64,000 nt of DNA from Brachionus plicatilis (taxonomy: Eukaryota; Rotifera; Eurotatoria; Ploima; Brachionidae): assembly GCA_010279815.1 (NCBI GenBank), contig QEOQ01000122.1, positions 36,651 to 100,650 of the forward strand, written 5' to 3'. The translations under genes and the position numbers were made by a program. The notes below the pieces were generated by a model. That model searched no databases. It was not told where the DNA came from and saw only the letters and a program-made list of their open reading frames with translations. Below are positions 49,546 to 59,735 of this stretch, piece after piece; position 1 is the first letter of the stretch, and the number at the start of each line of letters is the position of its first letter.

Positions 49546-50198
49546 GATAATTGTATGCCATTTAAAAATAAGATGCAAAAAATATTCTAAAGGTTGATTT
49601 AAAATATCTTCATTTATACATATGTCATCGTATTCTCGTGTTCAATTTTGCAGCCTAATAAGTCAGAACTTGACTTTGGCACCATCTCTAGTATGTTAAA
49701 ATATTCGTAACTTACGTTTGGCTATGACGTAAAAAATGCAATAAATTTAAACTAATAAATGTTTGCTGTAATAATTTTATATTCTCAATAATTTTTAGTT
49801 CAAATCTTAATTAGAAAATCAAGCATTTTAGGATTTAGACATCGATTTTTATCAGGCTTATTAATATAAGTGGTATTTAATATAAATAAATGAATGATAG
49901 TTATTATCGATAAATAAACGATATTTGCTATCGGTGCTTTATCGATTGAATTAACCAATTGTGTGGTGACCTTATCGATAAGGCAAAATTGAAAAATTCT
50001 TGCAAAAAATGTTACTTGGCAAATACATAAATTGGAAAACTTAAGAATACTTGCATACAAATTTTTAATTCTTGAAGTCTGGTTTTTTTTATGTAAGAGT
50101 TTTATTTTTAAAATTTTTGAAAATAAAATATTTTTGGTTGTAATATTTTTTTTGAAAATTCATTTGAATTAAAAAATATGGAAAATACTTTTCATAAT
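49546..50198. other. Spacer with a TATCGATA cluster
   Basis: TATCGATA occurs at 49905 and 49974, with two further ATCGATT/TATCGG variants between. TATCGATA is the DRE (DREF-binding) site in insects; function here is unknown. The minus-strand frame 49800-50060 is not convincing. Confidence 0.35.
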
Positions 50199-52415
50199 TT
50201 AAATTTTTTTAAATGTTCTAAAAAATGAACGAAATCCTTTATTTGTCCAAAAATATACAACTGTAGTGAATGACGAACTGATTAAAAATAGAACATTTCC
50301 AAAATTATAATAGTTAGTACATAATTTGTTTACTGTATTGCATACACCGTTTGATATATTTTGATAAAAAATAAAAGAATTTATAATAAATTCAAGACCT
50401 CGATTGACCAAAAGAACACTGATGTTAAAGATAATTATAACCATGGTTCTAATTATATAAATATTAGCTTTCTTTTTTTTCTCCCGGTTAGTGGTCAACA
50501 TTTTTTTCTTTATTTCCATATCCTTTTTAAATTTTAAAATCAACAAGATATCTATAAAACAAATAGTAATGATTAACAAGGCATCGTTAATTAAGAAATT
50601 AATACAAAACAAAATAAAATAAAAAGGATTCTTTTGTTTAAAATTAATATTTCTATAAATTGGAATATTTTCATGGTCAAAAAGTCCTTTGAATGTATTT
50701 CTATTTGGAAATTCTTGATAAAATTCTCCAAAATTTGAATAATTAGTGTTAATTTCACTTGTTAAAACTTTATCAAGATTTAAAATGAAAGATAGCATTA
50801 TCAAAATAAAACAAAAACAATATCGGGTTTTAATATTGATTGAAAAGCATTTAATAAATGACCTGTTTGTTAAAATAATAAACCTCTGAATAGAAATTAA
50901 TAAGCTGGAGATATTGGATAAAGTTTTTAAAGTATTTCCAAAAAAATCTATTACATAAATTTCAAAATATTGAATAGGAATTGAACGACTTAAGATTGGA
51001 CAAAAACTTAAATTGTTAAACACACATTCATTTAAAAGATGAAATGGATAAATTAAAGAAAAAATTAAATTAAATAGTGAATTAAATAACATCCATTCGT
51101 GCAAAAGTATTGTGTTAATTTTAATTGAAACATGATTATTTATGTTCATCTTTTTCAATACGAGTATATTTATAAAATTTGTTGCCAATGACGTCAGACT
51201 CAAAAAAGGAAATAAAAATATCATAAAAAAATTGATTATCTCTGATAAATATAATTGATCGATTTCTTTTAAATTTATTCCTTTAAATTTTTTTTTGTCA
51301 CAATTTTTAAATAACAAATCAAAATTACATGTTTTATGCTTTAAATTAAAACAAAAATTTTGAATTGAGATATTTGAAGAACTTTTAAAATACAAATCAA
51401 CTAGCCACAAATAAAGACATGAACACTCAAGTGGTCTATAATTAAACTTAACAAGAATTGAATTATTTCTTGGAAAATTTTGAAAAAAACAAAAATCTTC
51501 ATCCGGAAAATAGTAATCGAAAATCTGAAAAAGAGTTCTTTTGCCAGTTATTTCTTTAAAATTAAGACTATTTAAAAAGATGAACCCTTTTTTTAATTTA
51601 TAAATAAAATTTTCACTACTCAAAATCAATTTCTCAAGACGATAAAAATTCTTTAAAATGTTATCATCTATTGAATCTAGTCGTCCAGATAAAGTTAAAA
51701 AGCTAATATTTTCAAAAATATTTGGGTTCAAAAGTCCACTTTGGAGAGAAAAGCGGTAAAAACCAAGTTCCAAAGTTTCAATATTCGCATTCAGTCCAAT
51801 TATATTTGTGTTAAATTCTAGAATATTCTGTTTTATAATCGTATTACTAAAACCATGTATTCTCAACAGTATTATCTTGCTACTTTTGAATATTGCAGGA
51901 CTTGTTGCTGGATAATACTTGCAATTTGGAAAGAAAAATATTTCATTAAAATTTTGAAATGGCGAAATTTGTCCATTATCATTATTGAATAAAAAATATG
52001 TAAACATAAAGTATAAGCTAATTGAATAATTTTTGAAACAGTCAAATATTTTTAAATTAAAGCCAAAACTTTTTATATAAACGAATCTAAAATTGACTTG
52101 CTGTGAAAAAATTGAACAATTATCAAATCGAAGATTATTGTTTAAGATCAAGTATTGGCTAGGAATAAGTGATAAAGATCCAATTCGATATATGTGATTG
52201 AAAAATTGCAGCTTTATATTACGAAATGAATTAAAATTTTTAATCATTAAATTATCGTAGCTTTGAAACGGGTATAAATTGTGATAAAAATGGGAGATTT
52301 CATATTGGAAACTTTTCGGATTTGGACAATCTAATTCCTTTTCTTTACAAGTGATACCACAAATAAATCGCTGAACAATAAAATATAGAATAAAAATAAG
52401 CAATTTTGTCAGCAT
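50199..52415 (-). CDS. LRR-ectodomain seven-transmembrane receptor (738 aa, intronless)
   Basis: A single open frame. Signal peptide MLTKLLIFILYFIVQRFICG, then an ectodomain of about 370 residues with degenerate leucine/phenylalanine-rich repeats (SFLTLSGRLDSIDDNILKNF near 245) and an LRR C-terminal cap (CSCLYLWLVDLYF...C...C...C, about 335-375). Residues about 393-725 contain seven hydrophobic spans: NFFMIFLFPFLSLTSLATN (TM1), SLFNLIFSLIYPF (TM2), a TM3 ending SIQRFIILTNR in the DRY position, through to a TM7 FLISSSFTTVVYFW followed by a basic helix. Overall plan is that of class A LRR-GPCR-like receptors. No introns, unlike the other multi-exon genes here, so retrocopy origin is possible. 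Ligand unknown. Confidence 0.8.
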   Translation of the reverse strand: MLTKLLIFILYFIVQRFICGITCKEKELDCPNPKSFQYEISHFYHNLYPFQSYDNLMIKNFNSFRNIKLQFFNHIYRIGSLSLIPSQYLILNNNLRFDNCSIFSQQVNFRFVYIKSFGFNLKIFDCFKNYSISLYFMFTYFLFNNDNGQISPFQNFNEIFFFPNCKYYPATSPAIFKSSKIILLRIHGFSNTIIKQNILEFNTNIIGLNANIETLELGFYRFSLQSGLLNPNIFENISFLTLSGRLDSIDDNILKNFYRLEKLILSSENFIYKLKKGFIFLNSLNFKEITGKRTLFQIFDYYFPDEDFCFFQNFPRNNSILVKFNYRPLECSCLYLWLVDLYFKSSSNISIQNFCFNLKHKTCNFDLLFKNCDKKKFKGINLKEIDQLYLSEIINFFMIFLFPFLSLTSLATNFINILVLKKMNINNHVSIKINTILLHEWMLFNSLFNLIFSLIYPFHLLNECVFNNLSFCPILSRSIPIQYFEIYVIDFFGNTLKTLSNISSLLISIQRFIILTNRSFIKCFSINIKTRYCFCFILIMLSFILNLDKVLTSEINTNYSNFGEFYQEFPNRNTFKGLFDHENIPIYRNINFKQKNPFYFILFCINFLINDALLIITICFIDILLILKFKKDMEIKKKMLTTNREKKKKANIYIIRTMVIIIFNISVLLVNRGLEFIINSFIFYQNISNGVCNTVNKLCTNYYNFGNVLFLISSSFTTVVYFWTNKGFRSFFRTFKKI

Positions 52416-54250
52416 TTCCTTTTTAGGTTTTTATATAGTAAAAAAAAATTTATAAAAAAAATCTAATAAACTATGCATATATATATAATTAATGCATTTA
52501 ATTAGTAAGAGGTATTTGTAAAAAAATTGTTAGAACATAAAATAATTATTTTTTTAAGATTTTCGTCAATAAGGAATTACGAAGAATTGGAGAGACTCTC
52601 ATCTGAATTGGAAATAAAGAAAAATTTTTAAGAAAAAAATTAAAAAAAATTGAACTAAGTAGTTTTGGGAGTATTTTTGACACTCAAGACAATAAAGGAT
52701 TACGTATAATAGTAAATATATAAATAAAAGACGATTAATATAATCTATTAAATGCTGCAAAAATATAATATTTGTTATTTTGATTGGTTTTAGTGCTGTA
52801 ATTTCATGAATTCACATTTTTTTCTCAGCTTATACATTTTCTTCTTCTCCTCATAAATACATTTTGCAATGAGCAAAAAAACTTAAGAAAAGCGAACTTT
52901 AATCTATTGCAAAGTGCTTCTAAGTCGATTGAGAAGCTCGAAGACCTAGATTTGGCTTTTATATCTATTTATTTGTTATTTTATTATTAAATAATATATT
53001 AACTTTATATCGGACTTAAGTAAAAAAATCATTTTTTAAGAGATTAATTTAAAAAGACTAATAATTACTGAATTTCAATCTCGACTGAACATTTAGTTCA
53101 ATGTTATTCCAAATTTTAAACTAAAATTCCCTTTTTTAATTTAATGTTACTTAAAGTTTCAGATAATGTACTGGGACTATTATCAGAGATGGTCAAAAAT
53201 CGAGATTTTCTTCACAAAAAAATGCATGCTACCAAATTTTCAAATTCTATGATTAATAAAAAATGCAAAAATACAATTTGATTTTAAATAAATCAATAAT
53301 TTTAATATTTTAAATTGCTATATTACATTTATTATATTCATTTATTTTTAAGTCTTTTCGAAGTCGGAAAAAAAGATCTTGTGAAATTCAGTACAAATTG
53401 ATAAAAAGAACAGAAACAAATAATAACAAATTGAAAAAACATTTTTTCTTTAAGATTAAAATTAGTTTCGTGATTACCGTATTGTGCAACTTTCAAAGTT
53501 GCATCAACTATCAAGGTCTGCAAAACTCCGCAAATTTAGCAGAAATTATATTTCAATGTGTTCAAGTGAAGTGCATTTTGCTGAGATTTTACACATCATC
53601 AGTAGACAGTAGTAAACTTTGAATGTTGCAACATGTTGCATTTATGGCATTTATTTTAAACTCTTAGCAAAAAAATTTTTTAATTTTTTATCATTTTGTT
53701 CTGTTGGGAGGCGGACAAAATATAGAAAAAAATATATAGAAAGGATAATATGTAGAAAAAAAATAAAGCCTTGGGCTAAAACTTTAAACTAAAAAACTAA
53801 TGTTATTCATTCCAAATTAAGCTTAAAAATAAACAAAAAATTTTTATCATCAATTTATAATTATTTTATAAAACTCCAATTTCTAAATAATTATAACAAC
53901 TGGTACTGTGACGGGACGTTCGATATTGCGCAAACAATGTTATACCATCCATATTGTAATTGAATATTGAATCATTTTTAGAAGATATTGGTAATAATTT
54001 AATAATTGGTGAAGAAAAAAATTGAAAAAAATTAATTAGACTATTTATTCTTTGTATGATTTTCTATATTTTTGAATTCGATATTTTTTCTTCCTTTATT
54101 GTGTCACACTGCGGTTCTGTTCTTTTGTACTCAACTTCACAAAACCGAAAAAAAATTTATTAAATTTTCTGTCATAATCGTCTTTAATTGAAACTATTTT
54201 ATCATCACAATGATGATTTTAAATTTGATTTTTTGAAATACAAATTAAGT
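52416..54250. other. Non-coding interval
   Basis: No supported gene. Overlapping open frames at 53338-53622 on opposite strands are of random composition. GCAACTTTCAAAGTTGC at 53487-53503 is a short palindrome. Confidence 0.5.
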
Positions 54251-54254
54251 ATAT

Positions 54255-54535
54255 TAAGAATCCTGTTGTACCTAAAGCTAAAGTTGGTGGAAAGGCAAAA
54301 GCCAAAAAATGTTTAGAAAAGCAATAATTTTTTTTTATATTGTTTTTTGTTTAGTGTTTTTATATGTTTTTACTAATTAATTATAATTGACGATAAAAAA
54401 ATATTAAGCAAAAAGAAATAAAAATTGACTAATTACTTGGAATAAATTTATTTAGACAATAAAAAATTATTTGAGTCATAAACTAATTATTATTTAACAA
54501 TTTTTTGTCAGAAAGTAATTATTTCTGAAATACAG
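54255..54535 (+). pseudogene. MULE C-terminal tail relic
   Basis: 54258-54327 reads NPVVPKAKVGGKAKAKKCLE then stop, similar to the K-rich tail in the other MULE remnants (GRPAKAKQAL). TTTTTTGTCA and TGACGAT words follow (54380-54520), possibly end-array remains. Confidence 0.4.
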
Positions 54536-54929
54536 GTAATATTTTCTCATTTTAAATTATAGAATGAGCTCTCTATCGTTTGATCTCAGCTTGAATTGAA
54601 ATATCAAGAATTTCTTATTTTAATGGTTTTATCAGATGTATTTGTTGATCATCGGGTAAAATTTGTCAAGCCCTTTCTGAGTCACATGAGCTCAAATGTA
54701 CTTAATCTAATCAGCTAACAAACTCAAAAATTTTTGATTTTCTACTCTTATGATGAAGCCACCATTTGTACATATGAAATTTTTTAACCCTGCACCTGCA
54801 TTCTTGTGAAAAATCTCAATAGAGCAACTTTCCTTATTGCGTAATAATGCTAAAATTTCTAAAAAAGTGACTATTATAACAAATGGACTGTATATATCCT
54901 TGAAGGTATCAGGTTTCGAAACTAGACCT

Positions 54930-55020
54930 TAAAATTAAAAGTAACAATTCAAATAATGAGGAAAAATTCAAATTCTTAGGAATCACGTTAGACTCAAAAC
55001 TTACATACTTTAGTATTTCG
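54930..55020 (+). pseudogene. LINE RT-connection scrap
   Basis: Reads NSNNEEKFKFLGITLDSKLT, matching the KFLGIKFDSKLTF segment of the other LINE copies. Confidence 0.6.
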
Positions 55021-55129
55021 TAACTTTAGTATTTCTTTTGATTGATTTACTCCTTTTTTTGCAAAAAAACTTTTTTCAAAAATTTTTTTTAGATAAGACC
55101 ATTATTCCCACCCTAACAAACGCATTAGA

Positions 55130-55420
55130 GATTTTTAATTAATACGGATAGAAACTCTTTTCTTTCTACTAAATGATTCTCCATTTTTTAGAATTAGGGA
55201 GAAAAGATTATCAGCGGTTCGTCGATATTTTCTAAAAGCTAATTGTTCTTGAATTAGTAACGATAGTTTATTAGATGGATTAATTAAACTGAAAATGAAT
55301 AATTGATCTTTTCCAGGATTTATTTTGCTTCCTTTACTTAAATTGATGCTCCTCCACCATGCTTATTGCGAGATTTACTTTTTCATTCATAATTATTAAA
55401 ATCTAAGATAATGTTTGATT
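55130..55420 (-). pseudogene. LINE RT fragment
   Basis: The minus strand reads LLIQEQLAFRKYRRTADNLF then SRKKRVSIRI, corresponding to the QSGFRTHRRTADNLVF block of the 57278 element. Several stops. Confidence 0.6.
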
Positions 55421-56080
55421 CACACGAATCAATTTTTACTTAATTAAGGAATGCAATATCTTGGAAAAATTGTGTCAAAAAAATTCCTAAGAGATCTTAC
55501 TGGGGAGATGAGAACAATTCCGATCTATAATTACCACCCTTGTTTAATTAATTATTATTATTATTATTAATTGATTTAAGCCTTATAGGCAAAATAATAA
55601 AAATTAAAAAAAAAAAATTTAAGTTTCTTCGAATTCTACAAAATTTGAAATTAAAAATAAGCAATTCACAAATTAGAAATAATTATATATAATTTAAATA
55701 AACCAAAAAAAAAATTACAATTTTGTAAAGAAATCTTCTTTTAGGAAGTAGCTTAAAATTTTAAATAAATAAAATAATTTGGACCATTTTCTAACCCTTT
55801 TTGATTTTATATCTATTATGTGCTTGAAAACTGTTTCAAAATTAATCTACCCAGAACAATACATCGAAAAGATAACATAAAGCAAGATTTTTTTTAAAGC
55901 AAAATTAAACATTTTTCAATAAAACTTTGAGTAAATGTTTTGAAAAAAAAACCTTAATCGCGCGGAATTGATTGAGAAAATAATAAAATTATTAGTTTTA
56001 TTTAAAAATATTAAAAAAAAAATCTTACCATATCTTCTTCAGAATACTAAATTTTTATCATCAAAAGTATATTTTAAACC
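55421..56080. other. AT-rich spacer
   Basis: Contains a short ATT microsatellite (about 55547-55568). Otherwise nothing recognised. Confidence 0.45.
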
Positions 56081-56083
56081 AGA

Positions 56084-56391
56084 CTTGTATAAAAGTCAGG
56101 AAAAAAAAGTCAAAACAAGTCAAAGTATAACTTGGACTTGAAAATAAAAAAATTTTTTTCAGATATATTTTATTTAAAATTGAAATAAATAAAACGGAAA
56201 ATCTTTATGTTTTTTCCTATCATTAAATATTTTTTTAATTATTATTCTATATTTAAGTATTCTTCAATTTGACGTTTGAAAGTTTTTGTATCATCAAACT
56301 GACTGTTTTCTAGGCATTTATTTTCTTTTGCAAATGAGAAAAATCTCCGCCGTTTTGTTGGAGATTTTAAAAACGATTGAATCGGATTCAT
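56084..56391 (-). pseudogene. Possible end of a hAT element with a transposase C-terminal stub
   Basis: A minus-strand frame 56391-56242 (49 codons, SFLKSPTKRRRFFSFAKENK then RQIEEYLNIE, TAA) is followed about 150 bp downstream by CAAGTCCAAGT/ACAAGTCTGG (56084-56150), resembling the GACTT-rich termini of the hAT MITEs at 11734 and 42212. It could be the 3' end of their autonomous partner. Tentative. Confidence 0.4.
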
Positions 56392-56659
56392 AGCTGATCG
56401 GATTCTTTCTCATCGAACATTATATAATTTTTTTAATTATTAAAGTTAAATAATATGTTATCCGTTTTCTTATTATTTTATATTATTTATAAATTTTTGT
56501 ATTCTATTAATTAACTTTTAATGCTGAGTTTCCTAAATATTAATTAAGACGAATTATTCTAAATTATCGCCATTTTTATTTATTGGAATATAATTAAAAA
56601 AAATATTAAAAAAACGATCCACTTTAACTATCCACCAGCCTAACAAGTGGTAGCATTTA

Positions 56660-56712
56660 AAAGATTTATTTATTTGCTTATCTGTCCCGAGCTAATGCTC
56701 CTTTAGAATATA
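56660..56712 (-). repeat. LINE 3' hairpin and tail (copy c)
   Basis: On the minus strand TAAAGGAGCATTAGCTCGGG, then ACAGATAAGCAAATAAATAA. Well preserved, without a readable LINE body beside it. Confidence 0.7.
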
Positions 56713-57027
56713 AATATTAAAAAAATAATTTAAATAAAGTTAAATAAGACAAATTCAATTTCAAGGTTAATCAACAGGCTAGTGCCCTTATGGTAATCGA
56801 CTGATTAGCACTTCATTTATTTAACACAAATTCAATTTTTTGATATTTAAAATAAAGATTTTTACAAAATTAAAAAATAAAAAAAAAATTAATTTTTATG
56901 AATACAATAAAACATTGATAAATTTATATCAAATTTTTTAAATTTTTTAACAAGTCAATAAAGATTAAATTAATATTATTGAAAATTGATAGCTTGAATG
57001 TTGCATATTTCTGTATTGATCTTTTGA

Positions 57028-57273
57028 TCACAAACTATTTATCAATCTAGAATAAAAAAATCCAAATGTTTTTTCATGATAGTTGCTTTTTGCCATCGGT
57101 TCAATCAGATTTGCACTATTCCTTAAATTGTAGCTTAATTTTCTTGAGTCATTTTTGATAAGACTATTTTTTAAATTCTCAGGCGAGTTATGATAGAATA
57201 ATGTCTTAAAAAAGAATGATAACATTCTTTCTAAAAATCTACATTGAAAAGCATACAAGCCATATTTTTCCAA
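57028..57273 (-). pseudogene. LINE C-terminal fragment, opposite orientation
   Basis: 81 codons ending TAA at 57028-57030. LSYNLRNSANLIEPMAKSNY then KTFGFFYSRLINSL is a classical C-terminus of a non-LTR ORF2 (LRxSxN...F...WNSL type). It abuts the 57278 LINE head-to-head and belongs to another family, since that LINE's own C-terminus is different. Confidence 0.65.
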
Positions 57274-57277
57274 AAAA

Positions 57278-59115
57278 TTGTTATCATCATTAAAGTTATT
57301 CGCTACAAACTTGAACTTAAACAGCTATATTGACTCAAATGAGGATTTTAAAAATATAAACTCTTACATCTATAATAAAAATTATTTAGAACAGTACTCA
57401 AATAATGAGTCCTTTTTTCCAGTTATAACCCTTGACGAACTTAAGAAAACAATTAAAAAAATAAAAAAAGACTCGTCAGCCGGTCCGGACTCAATAAGCT
57501 ATCGCCTAATTAAAAACCTCTCTGAAAGTTTTTTGAAAAAAATTTTAAATTTCTTCAATCTTTGTCTAGCAAAATCCATGATCCCTAAACAATGGAAAAT
57601 CTCAAGGATTTCCATGTTACCAAAAAAGAGAACATCTAATGACCCATCTAAGTACCGCCCAATAAGCGTTACTAGTTGTCTAGGCAAGATATTAGAACGC
57701 ATAGTAAGAAATAGGTTATATAAGTATCTTGAAGAAAATAGCTTGATCTGCTTGCAACAATCAGGCTTTCGAACACATAGGCGAACAGCTGATAATCTTG
57801 TTTTCATGACTCAAAAAATATCTGAAACTTTCAATAGGAAAAAAAAAGTGTGCTCTTTATTTTTTGACATTTCTCAAGCCTTTGATAAAACTTGGCACAA
57901 TGGAATACTCTACAAAATGTCCCAATTAAAAGTACCACTCTATATATTGGAGTGGGTAAGAGATTTCCTCAATAATAGGAAGTTTTTTGTAAAAGTTAAT
58001 GAATATTCTTCAACTCAGGGGGTCATTCAGTCAGGGGTACCTCAAGGAGCTGTAATTAGTCCTCTCCTATTTACAATTTTTATAAATGACATTCCAAAAT
58101 TGAACTCAAAAAATAAAAGCTACTCTCTTCTTTTTGCCGATGATCTTGTTTCCTACTTTATTTTTAAAAAGTATGGTAAAATTGTCACAGCAATAAATTG
58201 CTATTTGAAAAAAATTGAAGCTTGGCTTGTAAAATGGAAGATGAAAATGGCCCCCGAAAAGTGTAGTCATACCATTTTCTCCGGAAATCCAGGTAAAAAC
58301 AAATCTCTTACTTTAAAACTTTTTGGAAAAAAAATACCATATGAAAAAAAGCCTTTATTTCTAGGCATCACTTTCGATGAAAACCTTAGCTTCGACTCGC
58401 ATGTAGGCTTTATTAGATCAAGATGCATTGATCGTTTTAACGTCTTAAAAATCCTGGCACAAAAGTCTTGGAAACTTAACCACAATACTTTGATAAATAT
58501 ATATAAATCATTAATTGGCTCTATTATTGATTATAGCTTCTTTATTCCTATTCTAGTCTCTAAGACCAACCACTCTAGGCTACAAGTTCTCCAAAATATT
58601 TCAATTAAGTACAGTTATAATCTTCCTCATGATACTCCATCGGATCTTCTGATAAATTTCCTAGATGACATAAAGCTTGATAACATAGAAGTTCGTTTAA
58701 ATAAACTATTTATAAAATATCTCAAAAATAGTGTTATCTTCAAAAATTCACATACTATTGATTTAATCAAAGAATATGTCAGTGCCTTTGTTAACAGCTC
58801 AAGACCCTGTAAGAAAAAAACACCTTTATGTAATATATGGAATGAATTCAGTGAATGGTTAAATGATAAGGGTTTATCTCTCTGATTTTCAATCTTTCAT
58901 TGAAAATTTAAAAAAAAAAAAAAAAAAACTTGCTATCGTTTTTCCAGTAATTTACTATTTCATTTTTTTTGTACTCTATTTTTCAAAAAAAAATTCTTTT
59001 TATGTTTTCTTGATTCATTTTAAAATTGTAATTTTTTTACTTATCTAATGGCTGAAGGAGTTTTATTACTCAGAGCCATTTCAAATTTAAATAAACAATT
59101 AAAAAAAAAAAAAAA
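57278..59115 (+). mobile_element. Non-LTR retrotransposon with the longest RT frame (about 535 codons), 5'-truncated
   Basis: An open frame from about 57278 to TGA at 58883-58885. It covers the RT N-terminus (SAGPDSISYRLIKNL), RPISVTSCLGKILERIV, QSGFRTHRRTADN, FFDISQAFDKTWH, a GVPQGAVISPLLF block, FADDL (near residue 288), KFLGI-like FLGITFDENLSF and the TPLCNIW C-terminus, without a stop. The endonuclease and ORF1 are missing because the element begins at the junction with the inverted fragment 57028-57273. The 3' UTR has A runs, then GGCTGAAGGAGTTTTATTAC with CTCAGAGCC hairpin (59049-59075) and an A tail to about 59115. The most recent LINE copy here; not autonomous. Confidence 0.85.
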
Positions 59116-59139
59116 ATTTAGGCAAGTTTAATTATTGCC

Positions 59140-59400
59140 TCTTAAGAAAAATAACACAGAAGAGTTGAACAACAATCAAAATAAGATAGAAATTATGTTT
59201 TCAAAAGCTGAACTTTGACAGAAGTTGACAAAAAAAGAGTCATTTAATGTAAACAATTTATTTTTTACAGCAATATACATCTTACAAGCTTGTTTAGAGA
59301 AATTTAAGTTATGATCAAACATGAAACCTAAAAGACTTATTTCTTTGACAACTTTTATTTCTATTCCACCTATCTTTTTGTTATTCTTAAATTTTTGATA
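59140..59400 (-). pseudogene. LINE RT-connection fragment
   Basis: The minus strand reads KKIGGIEIKVVKEISLLGFM, then DHNLNFSKQ and KNKLFTLNDSFF: the post-YADD region (F-L-G-x-x-x-D-x-x-L-x-F) of a further LINE family. Stops after that. Confidence 0.6.
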
Positions 59401-59654
59401 GTAAAATCATATTATTTAATTTAAAAACTACATACAACTTTTGAGTGTTTTAAATTGTTTTTTTTTTTGTTCGAATTTTGGAGGTTATAATGTTATTTTT
59501 AGGGTAAAAAAGAGTAAGCACTAAAATTCAGATAACTAGAAATAAATGTATCAAAAAAAAATTTCCATTTGTTAAAATTCTAATTGATTGGTATTTTTTT
59601 TACACATAATCTTATCCAGCAACAAAAAAAAAATGAAATTTAAAGCTAAATTTT

Positions 59655-59712
59655 GAATTTAAAAAATTTATTTATTTGCTTATCTGTACCGAGCTAAAGC
59701 TCCTTAGGAATA
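59655..59712 (-). repeat. LINE 3' hairpin and tail (copy d)
   Basis: On the minus strand CTAAGGAGCTTTAGCTCGGT, then ACAGATAAGCAAATAAATAA. It lies only about 25 bp past the stop of the fucosyltransferase gene, in the same orientation, so it may supply part of that gene's 3' UTR. Confidence 0.7.
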
Positions 59713-59735
59713 AAAATATTTAAAAAAATTAAACA

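Noticed and set aside
49800..50060. 86-codon minus-strand frame downstream of the 7TM receptor
   Set aside because: Hydrophobic but with low-complexity A/T-driven codons, overlapping the TATCGATA cluster; no homology seen.
53338..53622. Overlapping frames on both strands
   Set aside because: Random composition; neither has splice sites or motifs.
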